Source: Archaeoglobus sp. UBA230
GTDB taxonomy: Archaea; Halobacteriota; Archaeoglobi; Archaeoglobales; Archaeoglobaceae
DNA: 64,000 nt
Direction of reading: 5' to 3'
NCBI GenBank assembly: GCA_002507545.1
Contig: DAVR01000022.1
Coordinates: 32,345 to 96,344, forward strand
Positions within the stretch are counted from its first letter, which is position 1; each line of letters starts with the position of its first letter. The translations under genes and the position numbers were made by a program. The notes beneath the pieces are model-generated. The model saw only the letters and a program-made list of their open reading frames with translations, made no database searches and was not told where the DNA came from. Of the stretch, positions 16,523-25,809 are shown piece by piece.

Positions 16523-17014
16523 ATGATGAATGAGGAAGTGAAGAAGAATATGGAAGAATTTGGTTTCCCAGTTATCGTTGACGAGAAGAGTGGAGCAATG
16601 CAGTGGGTGGACATGAGAGAACTCAGGTTGCGCTACATAATCTCAGTTGAGAACATCAAGCCTTTCTACGAAGGGTTGAGAGAGGGCAAATTAATGGCCA
16701 CGAAATGCAAGAAGTGTGGCAGAATATTCTTCCCCCCGCAGAAGGATTGTCCAAGCTGCTTTGATTCTGACATTGAGTGGGTTGAGCTGAAGAAAGAGGG
16801 GACACTTGAAACGATGACTGTCGTCTTTGTTAAACCTCCATCTTTCGGGCAGTACGACCCTTATCCAGTAGCGATTGCGAAGCTCGATGATGGGCCAAGA
16901 ATCCTTGCTTGGTATAGCGGTGACCCGCAGCAGGTTAAACCGGGTCAGAGGGTAAAGGTTCAGGTCAGCAGGAGGAAAGAGGGCTATCTTATGTATGAGT
17001 TAGCACCAATTTGA
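16523..17014 (+). CDS. DUF35 OB-fold protein, thiolase partner
   Basis: A 163-residue protein with a rubredoxin-like zinc ribbon (CKKCGRIFFPPQKDCPSC, about residues 60-77) followed by an OB-fold (GQRVKVQVSRRKEGYLMY). Proteins of this family bind the archaeal thiolase and help hold acyl-CoA; in the thiolase/HMG-CoA synthase complex the OB-fold binds the CoA tail. GAGGTGAG at 16514-16521 lies just before; ATG 16523 or 16526 may be used. The gene overlaps or abuts the thiolase stop, which supports a complex. Confidence 0.85.
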   Translation: MMNEEVKKNMEEFGFPVIVDEKSGAMQWVDMRELRLRYIISVENIKPFYEGLREGKLMATKCKKCGRIFFPPQKDCPSCFDSDIEWVELKKEGTLETMTVVFVKPPSFGQYDPYPVAIAKLDDGPRILAWYSGDPQQVKPGQRVKVQVSRRKEGYLMYELAPI

Positions 17015-17023
17015 GGTGATAGT

Positions 17024-19000
17024 ATGGATGTAAAGAAGGTTTGTATTCTTGGCGCTGGAGCAATGGGTAGCGGTATTGCTCAGGTGTGCGCTACCGCGGG
17101 CTACGAGGTTTGGGTAAGGGATATAAAGCAGGAATTCCTCGATAGAGGTAGGGCTGCAATTGAGAAGAACCTACAGAGAGCTGTGAGCAAGGGCAAGATG
17201 ACCGAAGAGAAGGCAAAAGAGATTCTCGGTAGAATACATTTCACCCTCGAAATGGAAGAGGCTGTGAAAGACGCAAGTCTCGTCATTGAGGCTGTGCCGG
17301 AAATAATGGATTTAAAGAAGCAGGTTTTCGCAGAAGTTCAGCAGTATGCGAAGCCTGAGTGTATATTTGCGAGCAACACCTCTGGTTTGAGCATCACAGA
17401 ACTCGGAAACTCAACCGACAGGCCAGAAAAGTTCCTCGGTTTACACTTCTTCAACCCACCACCAGTAATGGCTCTGGTTGAGGTAATAAAGGGTGAAAAG
17501 ACGAGCGATGAGACGATAAAGTTCGGTGTCGAATTCGTAAAGAGTATCGGCAAGGTTCCTGTCGTAGTTAAGAAGGACATCGCAGGGTTCATTGTTAACA
17601 GAATTCTTGTGCCATACCTGGTTTTGGCAATTGATGATGTAGAGAAAGGAGTCGCTACCAAAGAGGAAATTGATGCCACAATGGTGTATAAATACAGCTT
17701 CCCGATGGGTCCAATTGAACTGTCTGATTTTGTTGGACTGGACATTCTCTACCATGCAGGTCAGCAGTGGGACATCGTTCCGCCATCAAAGCTCCTTGCT
17801 GAGAAATTCGAGGCCAAAGAGCTTGGGATGAAAACAGGTAAGGGATTCTACGACTGGAGTGCAGGAAGACCAAAAATACCTCAGGAGCTGGCTGGGAAGT
17901 ACGATGCATTAAGATTGATAGCTCCGATGGTCAACATCGCTGCCGACATTATCGCAATGGATGTTGCAGAACCAAAGGATGTTGATACCGCAATGAAGCT
18001 CGGAACGAATATGCCAAAGGGTCCATGCGAGCTCGGTGACGAGATTGGCCTTGATGTTATTCTCTCAAAGGTCGAAGAGCTTTACAAGGAAAAGGGTTTC
18101 GAAATTCTAAAACCCTCCGAGTATCTCAAAAAGATGGTTGCCGAGGGCAAGCTTGGAGAGAGAAGCGGCGAAGGATTCTACAGCTATGGAAAGGGGGAAA
18201 TGACCTTCAAGAATATTGAAATTCAGAAGGATGTTGAGAACAAGATTGCAAAAGTTGTTATAAACCGACCTCAGAGGCTGAACGCCCTTTCCCCGGAAAC
18301 TCTTGATGAACTGTTCGAAGCATTCAGGATACTTGAGAAGGATGAGGATGTCAGGGTTGTCGTTGTGACTGGCGCGGGTGATAAGGCCTTCTCGGCTGGC
18401 TTCGATCTTCAGACTGCAATGCAGGACCCATCCGGGTTGGCTCCAGCAAACTCGATGATGCTCGCAGCAAAGGGTCAGTGGGTCTTCACGCAGATAGAGA
18501 GATTTCCAAAACCTGTCATTGCCGCAATCAATGGATACGCCTTTGGCGGTGGATGTGAGCTTGCGATGGTATGTGACTTTAGGATCATGAAAAAAGGTGC
18601 GAAAATCGGTCTAACAGAACTTAGCCTCGCACTGATACCCGGATGGGGCGGAACTCAGAGACTTCCAAAACTCGTAGGGATGGCAAAGGCAAAGGAGATG
18701 ATAATGCTTGCAAAAAGAATTGACGCTGATGAGGCTGAAAGGATTGGACTCGTAAACAAAGCAGTTGAACCTGAGAAGTTTGAAGAAGAAGTTATGGCAC
18801 TGGCAAAACAGCTTGCCGAAGGTCCACCAATAAGCCTGAGAGCAGCCAAGTACGCGATCAACTTTGGCTATGAACTGCCTCCTGAGATCGGACAGGTTAT
18901 AGAAGCCGCATACTTCGGAATTGCGACTTCAACCCAGGATGTAATGGAAGGTGTTTCAGCCTTCTTCCAGAGAAGGAAACCAGAGTTCAAAGGAAAGTAA
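17024..19000 (+). CDS. 3-hydroxyacyl-CoA dehydrogenase / enoyl-CoA hydratase fusion
   Basis: A 658-residue bifunctional beta-oxidation enzyme. Residues 1-190 are the NAD-binding dehydrogenase domain (ILGAGAMGSGIAQV, and the catalytic His in LGLHFFNPPPVMALVEV); 190-385 hold two copies of the C-terminal dehydrogenase domain (GMKTGKGFYDW and ERSGEGFYSYG); 400-658 is a crotonase fold with both catalytic glutamates visible (GGGCELAMVCD and LTELSLALIPGWGGTQR). The order, dehydrogenase first, is opposite to bacterial FadB and usual for archaea. It hydrates enoyl-CoA and oxidises the 3-hydroxy product, feeding the thiolase two genes upstream. GAGGTGATAGT precedes ATG 17024. Confidence 0.93.
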   Translation: MDVKKVCILGAGAMGSGIAQVCATAGYEVWVRDIKQEFLDRGRAAIEKNLQRAVSKGKMTEEKAKEILGRIHFTLEMEEAVKDASLVIEAVPEIMDLKKQVFAEVQQYAKPECIFASNTSGLSITELGNSTDRPEKFLGLHFFNPPPVMALVEVIKGEKTSDETIKFGVEFVKSIGKVPVVVKKDIAGFIVNRILVPYLVLAIDDVEKGVATKEEIDATMVYKYSFPMGPIELSDFVGLDILYHAGQQWDIVPPSKLLAEKFEAKELGMKTGKGFYDWSAGRPKIPQELAGKYDALRLIAPMVNIAADIIAMDVAEPKDVDTAMKLGTNMPKGPCELGDEIGLDVILSKVEELYKEKGFEILKPSEYLKKMVAEGKLGERSGEGFYSYGKGEMTFKNIEIQKDVENKIAKVVINRPQRLNALSPETLDELFEAFRILEKDEDVRVVVVTGAGDKAFSAGFDLQTAMQDPSGLAPANSMMLAAKGQWVFTQIERFPKPVIAAINGYAFGGGCELAMVCDFRIMKKGAKIGLTELSLALIPGWGGTQRLPKLVGMAKAKEMIMLAKRIDADEAERIGLVNKAVEPEKFEEEVMALAKQLAEGPPISLRAAKYAINFGYELPPEIGQVIEAAYFGIATSTQDVMEGVSAFFQRRKPEFKGK

Positions 19001-19075
19001 AATTTTCTCCCTTAAATTTTTAAAAATAGGAAGTTTTTTATTCAGGCTTTGTCATGATGGGCTGGAGGTGGTTGA

Positions 19076-19819
19076 ATGAAAATTATAGTGCTTGCAAAAC
19101 ACGCCCCCGACCCGGAATCGGAGATTAGTGTTGCGAGCGATGGCAAAAGCGTCAGCCAGAGCGGGCTTGTTTATGATATAAACGACTGGGATAGATATGC
19201 AGTAGAGGAGGCAATAAGAATAAAAGAGGACAAGGGCGGAGAGGTTGTTGTAGTGGGTGTTGGAACCAACTGCGATGATACGCTGAGAAAGTGCCTTGCA
19301 ATGGGAGCAGATAGAGCGATAAAAATCCCAGTTGATACATCCTTTGACGCCTACACGACTGCAGAAGTTATAAAAGAGGCAATAAAGGATGAGCAGTTTG
19401 ATATGATTTTTGCAGGTTTAATGAGTCAAGACTTGAACAATGCACAGGTCGGTGTTTTGCTGGCTGCAATGTTAGACCTTCCTGTAGCAACGGCAGCAAC
19501 CGAGCTTAAGGTTGAGGATGGAAAGGTAATCGCAAGGAGAGAACTGGAAGGTGGATATCTTGAAGAGGTAGAACTTCCAACTCCCTGTGTCATTACCATC
19601 CAGAGCGGTATAAACGAGCCAAGATACGTTTCAATCATGGGTATCAAGAGGGCAAAGTCGAAGGAGATGAAAGAGGTCAGCGTTTCTCCGAGCATTTCAA
19701 CACTTGAAATCGAAAAAATGTATCTGCCACCCGTCAAGAAGGCGGAGATGATTGAGGGTGATCCATCACAGGTAGCCGAGAAGCTTATTGAGATTCTGAA
19801 AGAGAGGGGGTTGATATAA
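19076..19819 (+). CDS. etfB: Electron transfer flavoprotein, beta subunit
   Basis: A 247-residue EtfB. The family signatures are KIIVLAKHAPDPESE at the start, YDINDWDRYAVEEAIRIKE, and the nucleotide-binding ADRAIKIP. With EtfA it accepts electrons from acyl-CoA dehydrogenases. GGAGGTGG lies ten bases before the ATG. It overlaps etfA by one base. Whether this pair is of the bifurcating type cannot be settled by eye; its place directly after the beta-oxidation genes supports a simple acceptor role passing electrons to the quinone pool. Confidence 0.93.
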   Translation: MKIIVLAKHAPDPESEISVASDGKSVSQSGLVYDINDWDRYAVEEAIRIKEDKGGEVVVVGVGTNCDDTLRKCLAMGADRAIKIPVDTSFDAYTTAEVIKEAIKDEQFDMIFAGLMSQDLNNAQVGVLLAAMLDLPVATAATELKVEDGKVIARRELEGGYLEEVELPTPCVITIQSGINEPRYVSIMGIKRAKSKEMKEVSVSPSISTLEIEKMYLPPVKKAEMIEGDPSQVAEKLIEILKERGLI

Positions 19820-20775
19820 TGAAGGTGTTCTGTGTTGCTGAATATAGATTTGACGAGCTTAACCCGCTCAGCATCGAGCTACTCAACCTTGCCAACCAAA
19901 TCAAGGGTGATGGTAGCAGCGAGGCTGTCGTGATTGGTAAAGATGTTGGCAAATATGCCGAGGAGCTTGCAAAGTATGCAGACAAGGTCTGGAAGGTTGA
20001 GGATGACAGCCTCGAGAACTACACACCCGACCTCTATGTTGATGTTCTGTTGCAGCTCATTGAGAGAGAGAAACCGGATATTATTCTCGTTGGCAATACT
20101 GCTCAGGGTGGAGAATTTGCCCCCTACCTTGCTGCAAAGCTCAATGCTCCGATTGCCACAGATGTTGTAGCAGTAGATGTGAGCGATGGTGTTAAGGCGT
20201 CAAGGTATCTCATGCAGGGTAAGCTTATGGTTGATCTGAAGCTCAAATCAACACCCTGTGTTCTGACAATCAGACAGGGTGTGTTCAAAGAAGGGACTGA
20301 AGTTGGTGGAGAAATCGTTGACGCCGGAATCAAACCATCCAGAGAATCAAAGAGGAAATTTGTCAGCTACATTGAACCAGAAGTTGGAGAAGTTGACATT
20401 GCACAGGCTGATATAATCGTCTCGGTCGGCAGGGGCATTGAGGATGAGTCCAACATAGAGCTGGCAGAGGAGCTTGCTGATCTGTTGGGTGGCGTTGTGG
20501 CTGGAAGCAGACCGGTAATTGATAACGGATGGTTGCCAAAGGATAGACAGGTCGGTATTTCAGGAAAGGTCGTTAAACCCAAACTATACCTTGCTCTCGG
20601 TATCAGCGGTGCCTTCCAGCACGTCATGGGCATGAAAGATAGTGAGCTAATCATCGCCGTAAACAAGGATCCAGAAGCGCCTATATTCGGAGTTGCACAT
20701 TACGGAGTTGTAGCAGATTTGTTTGACGTTGTTCCTGAGCTGATCGAGAAGTTGAAGGAGATAAAAGGAGCCTAA
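19819..20775 (+). CDS. etfA: Electron transfer flavoprotein, alpha subunit
   Basis: A 318-residue EtfA. The C-terminal FAD domain is well conserved: VGRGIEDESNIELAEELAD, GSRPVIDNGWLPKDRQVG, LALGISGAFQHVMGMK and AVNKDPEAPIFGVAHYG. The N-terminal domain pairs with EtfB. It is coupled to etfB by a one-base overlap and has no ferredoxin extension, unlike some longer archaeal forms, so a separate Fe-S flavoprotein or HdrD-like protein would take its electrons. Confidence 0.93.
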   Translation: MKVFCVAEYRFDELNPLSIELLNLANQIKGDGSSEAVVIGKDVGKYAEELAKYADKVWKVEDDSLENYTPDLYVDVLLQLIEREKPDIILVGNTAQGGEFAPYLAAKLNAPIATDVVAVDVSDGVKASRYLMQGKLMVDLKLKSTPCVLTIRQGVFKEGTEVGGEIVDAGIKPSRESKRKFVSYIEPEVGEVDIAQADIIVSVGRGIEDESNIELAEELADLLGGVVAGSRPVIDNGWLPKDRQVGISGKVVKPKLYLALGISGAFQHVMGMKDSELIIAVNKDPEAPIFGVAHYGVVADLFDVVPELIEKLKEIKGA

Positions 20776-20812
20776 GTCTCCCCTTAAATTTATTCTTATT
20801 TTTAAAAAGATT

Positions 20813-20908
20813 TTAAGCCAACCGTAACTGCAACAACAGAAGAACCAGAGTGCCAACTGACAAAATGAGAACGTCTTTTATCTCGATAACCGGTTTGGCC
20901 TCTGGCAT
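20813..20908 (-). CDS. Possible 31-residue single-pass membrane protein
   Basis: A short frame on the minus strand from ATG 20908. The translation starts MPEAKPVIEIKDV and continues into a hydrophobic stretch LILSVGTLVLLLLQL, ending LRLA, which is one membrane segment. AGGTGA at 20915-20920 sits seven bases before the ATG, and a TATA-type element (tttaaata on the minus strand, 20942-20949) lies about 37 bases before it. Ribosome site, promoter and hydrophobicity together make it more likely than chance. No family is recognised. It converges on etfA and diverges from dsrO, so a small subunit of a nearby membrane complex is conceivable. Confidence 0.45.
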   Translation of the reverse strand: MPEAKPVIEIKDVLILSVGTLVLLLLQLRLA

Positions 20909-20941
20909 GATTTTTCACCTAATATTAATAGGGTCTCATTG

Positions 20942-20949
20942 TATTTAAA
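20942..20949 (-). promoter_or_regulatory. TATA box for the 31-residue ORF
   Basis: Minus-strand tttaaata, with an A-rich purine stretch on its upstream side, placed about 25 bases before the expected start of transcription near 20920. Confidence 0.35.
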
Positions 20950-21050
20950 CTTTTTTCCTATAAATAAATGAAAATATTGTAATTATCATTATAATGAAAT
21001 TTCTCCCCCAACATTTCATCCGGAAAATCTGAGGTTAAAAAACAAAAGGT

Positions 21051-21058
21051 TAATATAA
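21051..21058 (+). promoter_or_regulatory. TATA box for dsrOPMKJ
   Basis: The element taatataa lies about 80 bases before the dsrO start at 21133, implying a leader of roughly 50 bases that ends with the GGAGG ribosome binding site. The rest of the stretch between 20776 and 21132 holds only the minus-strand small ORF. Confidence 0.45.
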
Positions 21059-21132
21059 GCCCAATATACTCCCCACTGGGAAATTAGAGACGTAATCCAT
21101 TGGAATAAAACATGAAATCTGGAGGAATAAAC

Positions 21133-21939
21133 ATGATGTCGAGACGTAAATTTCTGATACTAACCGGAGCAGTTGCAGCAGGAACTATTTTACCAACGCA
21201 AATTTCTGCAAAAACACAGTTCGTAGAGGCGGCAGAAGAAATAGAGGCAAAAAGGCGGTGGGGCATGGCTGTTGACGTTGCCAAGTGCACTGAGTGCATG
21301 GAAGAGTTGATAGCCAAAACAGGAAATGAAAAAGTAAAACCACCATGTGTTGTCGCATGTGACAAGGAGAACAACGTTCCAGAGTTCAAGGAGAAAAGGT
21401 TTGATCCGCAGTGGATGAGGATAGCCAAACTAAAGCTGGAAAAGCCAGTAAACGCAAAGGAATTCTACATTCCGCTTCTCTGCAACCACTGCGAGTATCC
21501 ACCATGTGTTCAAGTCTGCCTGACTAAAGCCAGCTTCAAGAGACCTGATGGGATTGTAGAGATTGATATGCACCGCTGCATTGGTTGCAGATACTGCATG
21601 ATAGCCTGCCCATACGGGGCGAGAAGTTTCAACTTTCTTGATCCAAGAGAGGGGCTTGAGGAGATCAATCCAAAGGTTCAGATGAGAACCGAGGGTGTGG
21701 TTGAGAAGTGCACCTTCTGTGTACACAGGGTTGATGAAGCGATTGCAAAGGGAGAAGAGCCTGTTCCAGCTTGCGTTGAAGCGTGTCACAAATTTGGGAA
21801 AGGAGCACTGGTTTTCGGTAATGTAAAAGACCCGAACAGCGAAATTGCAAAGATTCTGAGAGAAAACATGCCCGTGCAGCTAAGAGCAAACCTCGGAACT
21901 GATCCGCACGTTTTCTATCTCAAACTTGGAGGTGAGTAA
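21133..21939 (+). CDS. dsrO: DsrO/HmeA-type periplasmic iron-sulfur protein
   Basis: A 268-residue protein with a twin-arginine signal: SRRKFLILTGAVAAGTIL at the N-terminus, so it folds with its clusters before export. Four cysteine groups follow: CTECMEEL with CVVACD, CNHCEYPPCVQVC, CIGCRYCMIACP, and CTFCVHRV with CVEACH, which fit up to four Fe-S clusters in the NrfC/HybA style. It is the outward-facing electron carrier of the DsrMKJOP complex, described in Archaeoglobus as the Hme (Hdr-like menaquinol-oxidising) complex. GGAGG at 21121-21125 fixes the start at ATG 21133 rather than 21112. The next gene starts immediately after the stop. Confidence 0.92.
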   Translation: MMSRRKFLILTGAVAAGTILPTQISAKTQFVEAAEEIEAKRRWGMAVDVAKCTECMEELIAKTGNEKVKPPCVVACDKENNVPEFKEKRFDPQWMRIAKLKLEKPVNAKEFYIPLLCNHCEYPPCVQVCLTKASFKRPDGIVEIDMHRCIGCRYCMIACPYGARSFNFLDPREGLEEINPKVQMRTEGVVEKCTFCVHRVDEAIAKGEEPVPACVEACHKFGKGALVFGNVKDPNSEIAKILRENMPVQLRANLGTDPHVFYLKLGGE

Positions 21940-23130
21940 ATGGCGGTGGAATTCAAGAAAATTGAGGGTGACTCAATTCAGTACATTGCCTTAGTCATAA
22001 TCCTTGCAGTTGTTACCGGTGCGGGTTTTTATGCTTATGTTCTCGACCATGAAATCGGGGGGCTTAACGGACTGAGCAACAGAGTGCCTTGGGGTATAGT
22101 CAACGCTGGAATCCCCTACTTCATTGGTCTGAGTGCAGGCTCGTTGATAGTCTCTGCTCTGGCTGGAGTTTTTAACATTAAAAAGTACAAAGTCTTCAGC
22201 AGGATTGCTGCATACATGGCAGCAGCTTGGATCATTGCTGCAATTCTGAGCATCGCACTCGATATTGGAAAGCTATACCATTTCATGAATGCAGTCAAAT
22301 ACTTCAACCCGACTTCAATCTTCTCGTGGAATGCCTTTCTGTATTCAAGCTATTTCGTAATCTGCTCAATTTACCTGCTGGTTCAGTTTGAGGAAATGGA
22401 GAGAGCTACAAGGTTCATGGCAGGCTTGGCTGTTTTCTGGGCAGTTCTGGTTCACAGCGGTACTGGAGCAATCTACAGCTTTATGTATTCCAAAGAGCTT
22501 TACCATTCTGCATTGACACCACCAATGTTCATCGTCTGTGCCATAACTTCAGGTCTTGGTCTATTGTTGGCAACCCTCTACTTCACCTTCAAGTTCACAA
22601 ACAGAGAATTAGACCCATCTCTCATCAGAGGTCTTGGCTTGATCTTTGCGGGGCTTATGATGGTTCTGGGCTACTTCCTCGCCGTTGAAGGGCTGGAGAA
22701 GGGCTACATCCCTGGACTTCACAAGGCGGTTCAATTTGTATTCCTCAATCCCGGAACCGGAGTTTTCTGGAGTTTCTGGCTGCTCGTCGTGTTTGGTATC
22801 GCAATCCCAACGATAATAATACTCTATCCCAAAACCGGCTACGACCTCCGCTGGATTTCAGTAGCAGGTATCCTCCACGCTGCATTGGTGTTCGCAGAGA
22901 GGTTCTACCTCATCATTCCGGGACAGGTTTTCCCGGAAGAGTATCTCCCCGGTTATGAACTTGAATCTCTCCACACCCTCGAAGGCTACGTTGTTTCCTA
23001 CACACCAACAATATTCGAGTGGCTTCAGATAATCGGACTGATTGCCATGGTTTATCTGATTTTCGTGGTTGGAGTTAAACTGTTCGCACTGATTCCTGAA
23101 AGGGCAGTCGAGGAGGTGGTAGAAGAATGA
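21940..23130 (+). CDS. dsrP: DsrP/NrfD-family integral membrane subunit
   Basis: A 396-residue protein with about ten membrane helices and the NrfD-family pattern VPWGIVNAGIPYFIGLSAGS near residue 48. It is the quinone-interacting membrane partner of DsrO. Other recognisable parts are a long loop around LEGYVVSYTPTIFEW and short charged linkers between helices. It begins right after dsrO and overlaps dsrM by ATGA, confirming one operon. Confidence 0.92.
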   Translation: MAVEFKKIEGDSIQYIALVIILAVVTGAGFYAYVLDHEIGGLNGLSNRVPWGIVNAGIPYFIGLSAGSLIVSALAGVFNIKKYKVFSRIAAYMAAAWIIAAILSIALDIGKLYHFMNAVKYFNPTSIFSWNAFLYSSYFVICSIYLLVQFEEMERATRFMAGLAVFWAVLVHSGTGAIYSFMYSKELYHSALTPPMFIVCAITSGLGLLLATLYFTFKFTNRELDPSLIRGLGLIFAGLMMVLGYFLAVEGLEKGYIPGLHKAVQFVFLNPGTGVFWSFWLLVVFGIAIPTIIILYPKTGYDLRWISVAGILHAALVFAERFYLIIPGQVFPEEYLPGYELESLHTLEGYVVSYTPTIFEWLQIIGLIAMVYLIFVVGVKLFALIPERAVEEVVEE

Positions 23131-24128
23131 TAGGAGTGATATTCGGTGTCATTGTGCCATACATCGCCGTCGCGATATTCGTCGCGGGAGTTGTCTACAG
23201 ATTTGTCAATTGGGCGAACAGTGCCGTGCCGCTAAAGATACCTACCACAGGAGGACAGCAGAAATCCTTTCCTTTCATAAAAAGAACGATCTACGACAGG
23301 TTCGATTCCCCTTACACATGGTGGGAAACTGTTGGAAGAATGATCCTTGAGATATTTATGTTCCGAAGCCTGCTAAAGAATACGCGGTATTACCTCGACA
23401 GAGCCTCTCAGAAGGATGCGCGCTGGCTCTGGCTTTTTGCAATCCTCTTCCACTACTCACTGCTCCTCGTACTTATCAGGCACTCAAGGTTTTTCCTTCA
23501 ACCTGTTCCAGAATTCGTAGAGATGCTTAGCGAGATTGAAGCATTCAAAGGTGTGTTTATCCCATCAGTGTACATCTCAGGCCTTGCAATAGTCGCAGGA
23601 TTGTTTTTACTATGGCTCAGGAGAATTTTTCTATCAAGAGAGAGAACTCTCAGTCTTCCAAGCGACCACTTCGCCTTAATTCTGCTTCTCGCCATAACGA
23701 TTAGCGGAAACATTATGAGATACTTCTTCAAGGCAGACCTTGCAGCGGTCAAAGAGTTGCTGATGAACCTGATGGTTTTCAATGTCGGAAAGGCTGCTGC
23801 AATTGCTGACAGCATTGAACCGATCTTCTATATCCACTTCGCTCTTGCAAGTTTCCTTCTCGCCTATTTCCCCTTCAGCAAACTAATGCATGCTGGAGGT
23901 GTTCTCTTCACACCAACAAGAAACATGCCTAACGACAACAGAGCAAAGAGGCACATAAATCCGTGGGATAGCGATCCTTCAGTGCCGATACTGACAAAGG
24001 GAATTACGGTGAGTGGTATGACCTTCACTTCAAAGAAGCTTGACTGGGACACTTACTACAGCATGTACACCGATCAGCTTGACGAAATTGCAGAAAGCGA
24101 TTACAAGATAGTTCCCGAGGAATTGTGA
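23127..24128 (+). CDS. dsrM: DsrM/HmeC-type cytochrome b membrane subunit
   Basis: A 333-residue NarI-like cytochrome b. It has about six membrane helices; histidines in FHYSLLLVLIRHSRF and IHFALASFLLAYFPFSKLMH are the likely heme b ligands. It takes electrons between menaquinol and the DsrK Fe-S protein. The C-terminal tail of about 65 residues is hydrophilic and cytoplasmic. It starts within the dsrP stop codon. Confidence 0.92.
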   Translation: MIGVIFGVIVPYIAVAIFVAGVVYRFVNWANSAVPLKIPTTGGQQKSFPFIKRTIYDRFDSPYTWWETVGRMILEIFMFRSLLKNTRYYLDRASQKDARWLWLFAILFHYSLLLVLIRHSRFFLQPVPEFVEMLSEIEAFKGVFIPSVYISGLAIVAGLFLLWLRRIFLSRERTLSLPSDHFALILLLAITISGNIMRYFFKADLAAVKELLMNLMVFNVGKAAAIADSIEPIFYIHFALASFLLAYFPFSKLMHAGGVLFTPTRNMPNDNRAKRHINPWDSDPSVPILTKGITVSGMTFTSKKLDWDTYYSMYTDQLDEIAESDYKIVPEEL

Positions 24129-24138
24129 GGTGATTGTG

Positions 24139-25809
24139 ATGGAAGAAATGCCCGAAAAGATTGAGATAAGGCAAAGATTTCCAGAATGGAGAGAGATGCT
24201 CAAACCCGTTAAAGAACTTGAAGAGGGTAGGACAAGCTATCTTTCCACACCCAAGCAGGTAGATTCAGAATTCTTCAAAATGCCATTTGGTGACGTAGAA
24301 AGAGATCTCCATGATCTAAAACTGCCTGAAAACTGGAAGGAACTCTTCCTTGAGGCGATGAAAGACACTTTGGAGAAGAATAGAGCATTCAAGCTCTTCA
24401 TGGATATCTGTGTTAGATGTGGAGCATGCGCCGATAAGTGTCACTACTACATAGGCACAGGCGATCCTAAGAACATGCCAGTTGGGAGAGCTGAACTCAT
24501 CAGATCTGTTTACAGAAGATACTTTACACCCTCAGGCAAAATATTTGGCGAATGGGCTGGAGCAAGGGAGCTCACCGAGGATGTGGTGAAGGAACTTTAC
24601 TACTATGCTTATCAGTGTTCTCTCTGCAGAAGATGTAGTCTTTTCTGTCCCTATGGCATTGACACCGCAGAAATTGTCTGGTGGCTGAGAAGAATTCTGA
24701 GCAGAATTGGCTTGAATCAGAGGTTTATGACAATTTCAATTGAGGCGTCAGCGAGAACTGGTAATCACCTTGGTCTACTTCCTGGAGGTATGGTAGGTGC
24801 CATACAGCAGGGACTTGAGGAGCTTAAGGATGTAACGGGTTTTGACTTGCATACGTATATCAACAAGAAGGGGGCAGATGTACTCTTTGTCGCCCCTTCC
24901 GCAGATTACTTCGCCACACCGCACTGGTTCGTTATGCTCGGCTATCTTTTGCTCTTCAACGAGCTGGAAGAGAAATACGGATTAACAATTACATGGTCAA
25001 CGTATGCGAGTGAAGGAGGTAACTTTGGTACATTCCACAGCTATGAGGCTGCACAACTGCTCAACTCCAAAATCTACAAGGAGGCTGAGAGGCTTGGAGT
25101 TAGCTTTATCATTGGAGGAGAGTGCGGGCACATGTGGAGAGATAAACACCAGTTCATCAACACCATGAATAATCCGCCAAAGAACGAAGAGTGGAAGAAG
25201 TTCTGGGAGAATCCAGACTTAGGCGAGCTTGCTGAAGGATTGAGAGGGATAAGATTTGACAGTTATGCCTCAGGTGAACATGGATGGATACACATCCTTG
25301 AGTTCACAGCTGCACTAATCGAGCATAATAAAATAACCATTGACAAAAGCAGAAATGACCACTGGACAGCAACATACCACGACCCGTGCAATGTTGCGAG
25401 AGGAATGGGTATGGTCGAGGAGCCAAGATACGTCTTGAGAAATGTCATGAACAAGTTCTATGACATGCCGGAGCACACGATAAAGGACAAGACCTACTGC
25501 TGTGGTGCTGGAGGAGGTATGCTTGCTGACGAGATTATGGATTTGAGAATGCGTGGAGTTATGCCAAGAATGATGGCAGTGAGGCACGTTTACAAGAAAT
25601 ACGGTGTGAACATACTCCTTACCCCTTGTGCCATTGACAAGGCTCAGTTCCCGCATGCCCTCGAATACTGGAAGATACCAATTGAGGTCGGAGGACCAAT
25701 GGAAATGGTCGGAAATGCTTTAGTTCTAACAGCGTTCGGTGAGAAACCTGAAGACAGGCAGTATGACCTGAGAGGTGAGCCACTGGGAGGTGAAGAAGAT
25801 GTACAATAA
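24139..25809 (+). CDS. dsrK: DsrK/HmeD heterodisulfide-reductase-like iron-sulfur subunit
   Basis: A 556-residue cytoplasmic protein related to HdrD. It carries two [4Fe-4S] motifs (CVRCGACADKCHYYIG near residue 93 and CSLCRRCSLFCPYG) and two cysteine-rich CCG-type domains, the second one ending HDPCNVARGMG ... TYCCGAGGGML, which bind the special cluster where disulfides are reduced. In sulfate reducers DsrK is proposed to reduce the DsrC trisulfide. GAGGTGA at 24127-24132 makes ATG 24139 the start; GTG 24130 overlaps that site. No dsrC or dsrAB gene is in the window. Confidence 0.93.
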   Translation: MEEMPEKIEIRQRFPEWREMLKPVKELEEGRTSYLSTPKQVDSEFFKMPFGDVERDLHDLKLPENWKELFLEAMKDTLEKNRAFKLFMDICVRCGACADKCHYYIGTGDPKNMPVGRAELIRSVYRRYFTPSGKIFGEWAGARELTEDVVKELYYYAYQCSLCRRCSLFCPYGIDTAEIVWWLRRILSRIGLNQRFMTISIEASARTGNHLGLLPGGMVGAIQQGLEELKDVTGFDLHTYINKKGADVLFVAPSADYFATPHWFVMLGYLLLFNELEEKYGLTITWSTYASEGGNFGTFHSYEAAQLLNSKIYKEAERLGVSFIIGGECGHMWRDKHQFINTMNNPPKNEEWKKFWENPDLGELAEGLRGIRFDSYASGEHGWIHILEFTAALIEHNKITIDKSRNDHWTATYHDPCNVARGMGMVEEPRYVLRNVMNKFYDMPEHTIKDKTYCCGAGGGMLADEIMDLRMRGVMPRMMAVRHVYKKYGVNILLTPCAIDKAQFPHALEYWKIPIEVGGPMEMVGNALVLTAFGEKPEDRQYDLRGEPLGGEEDVQ

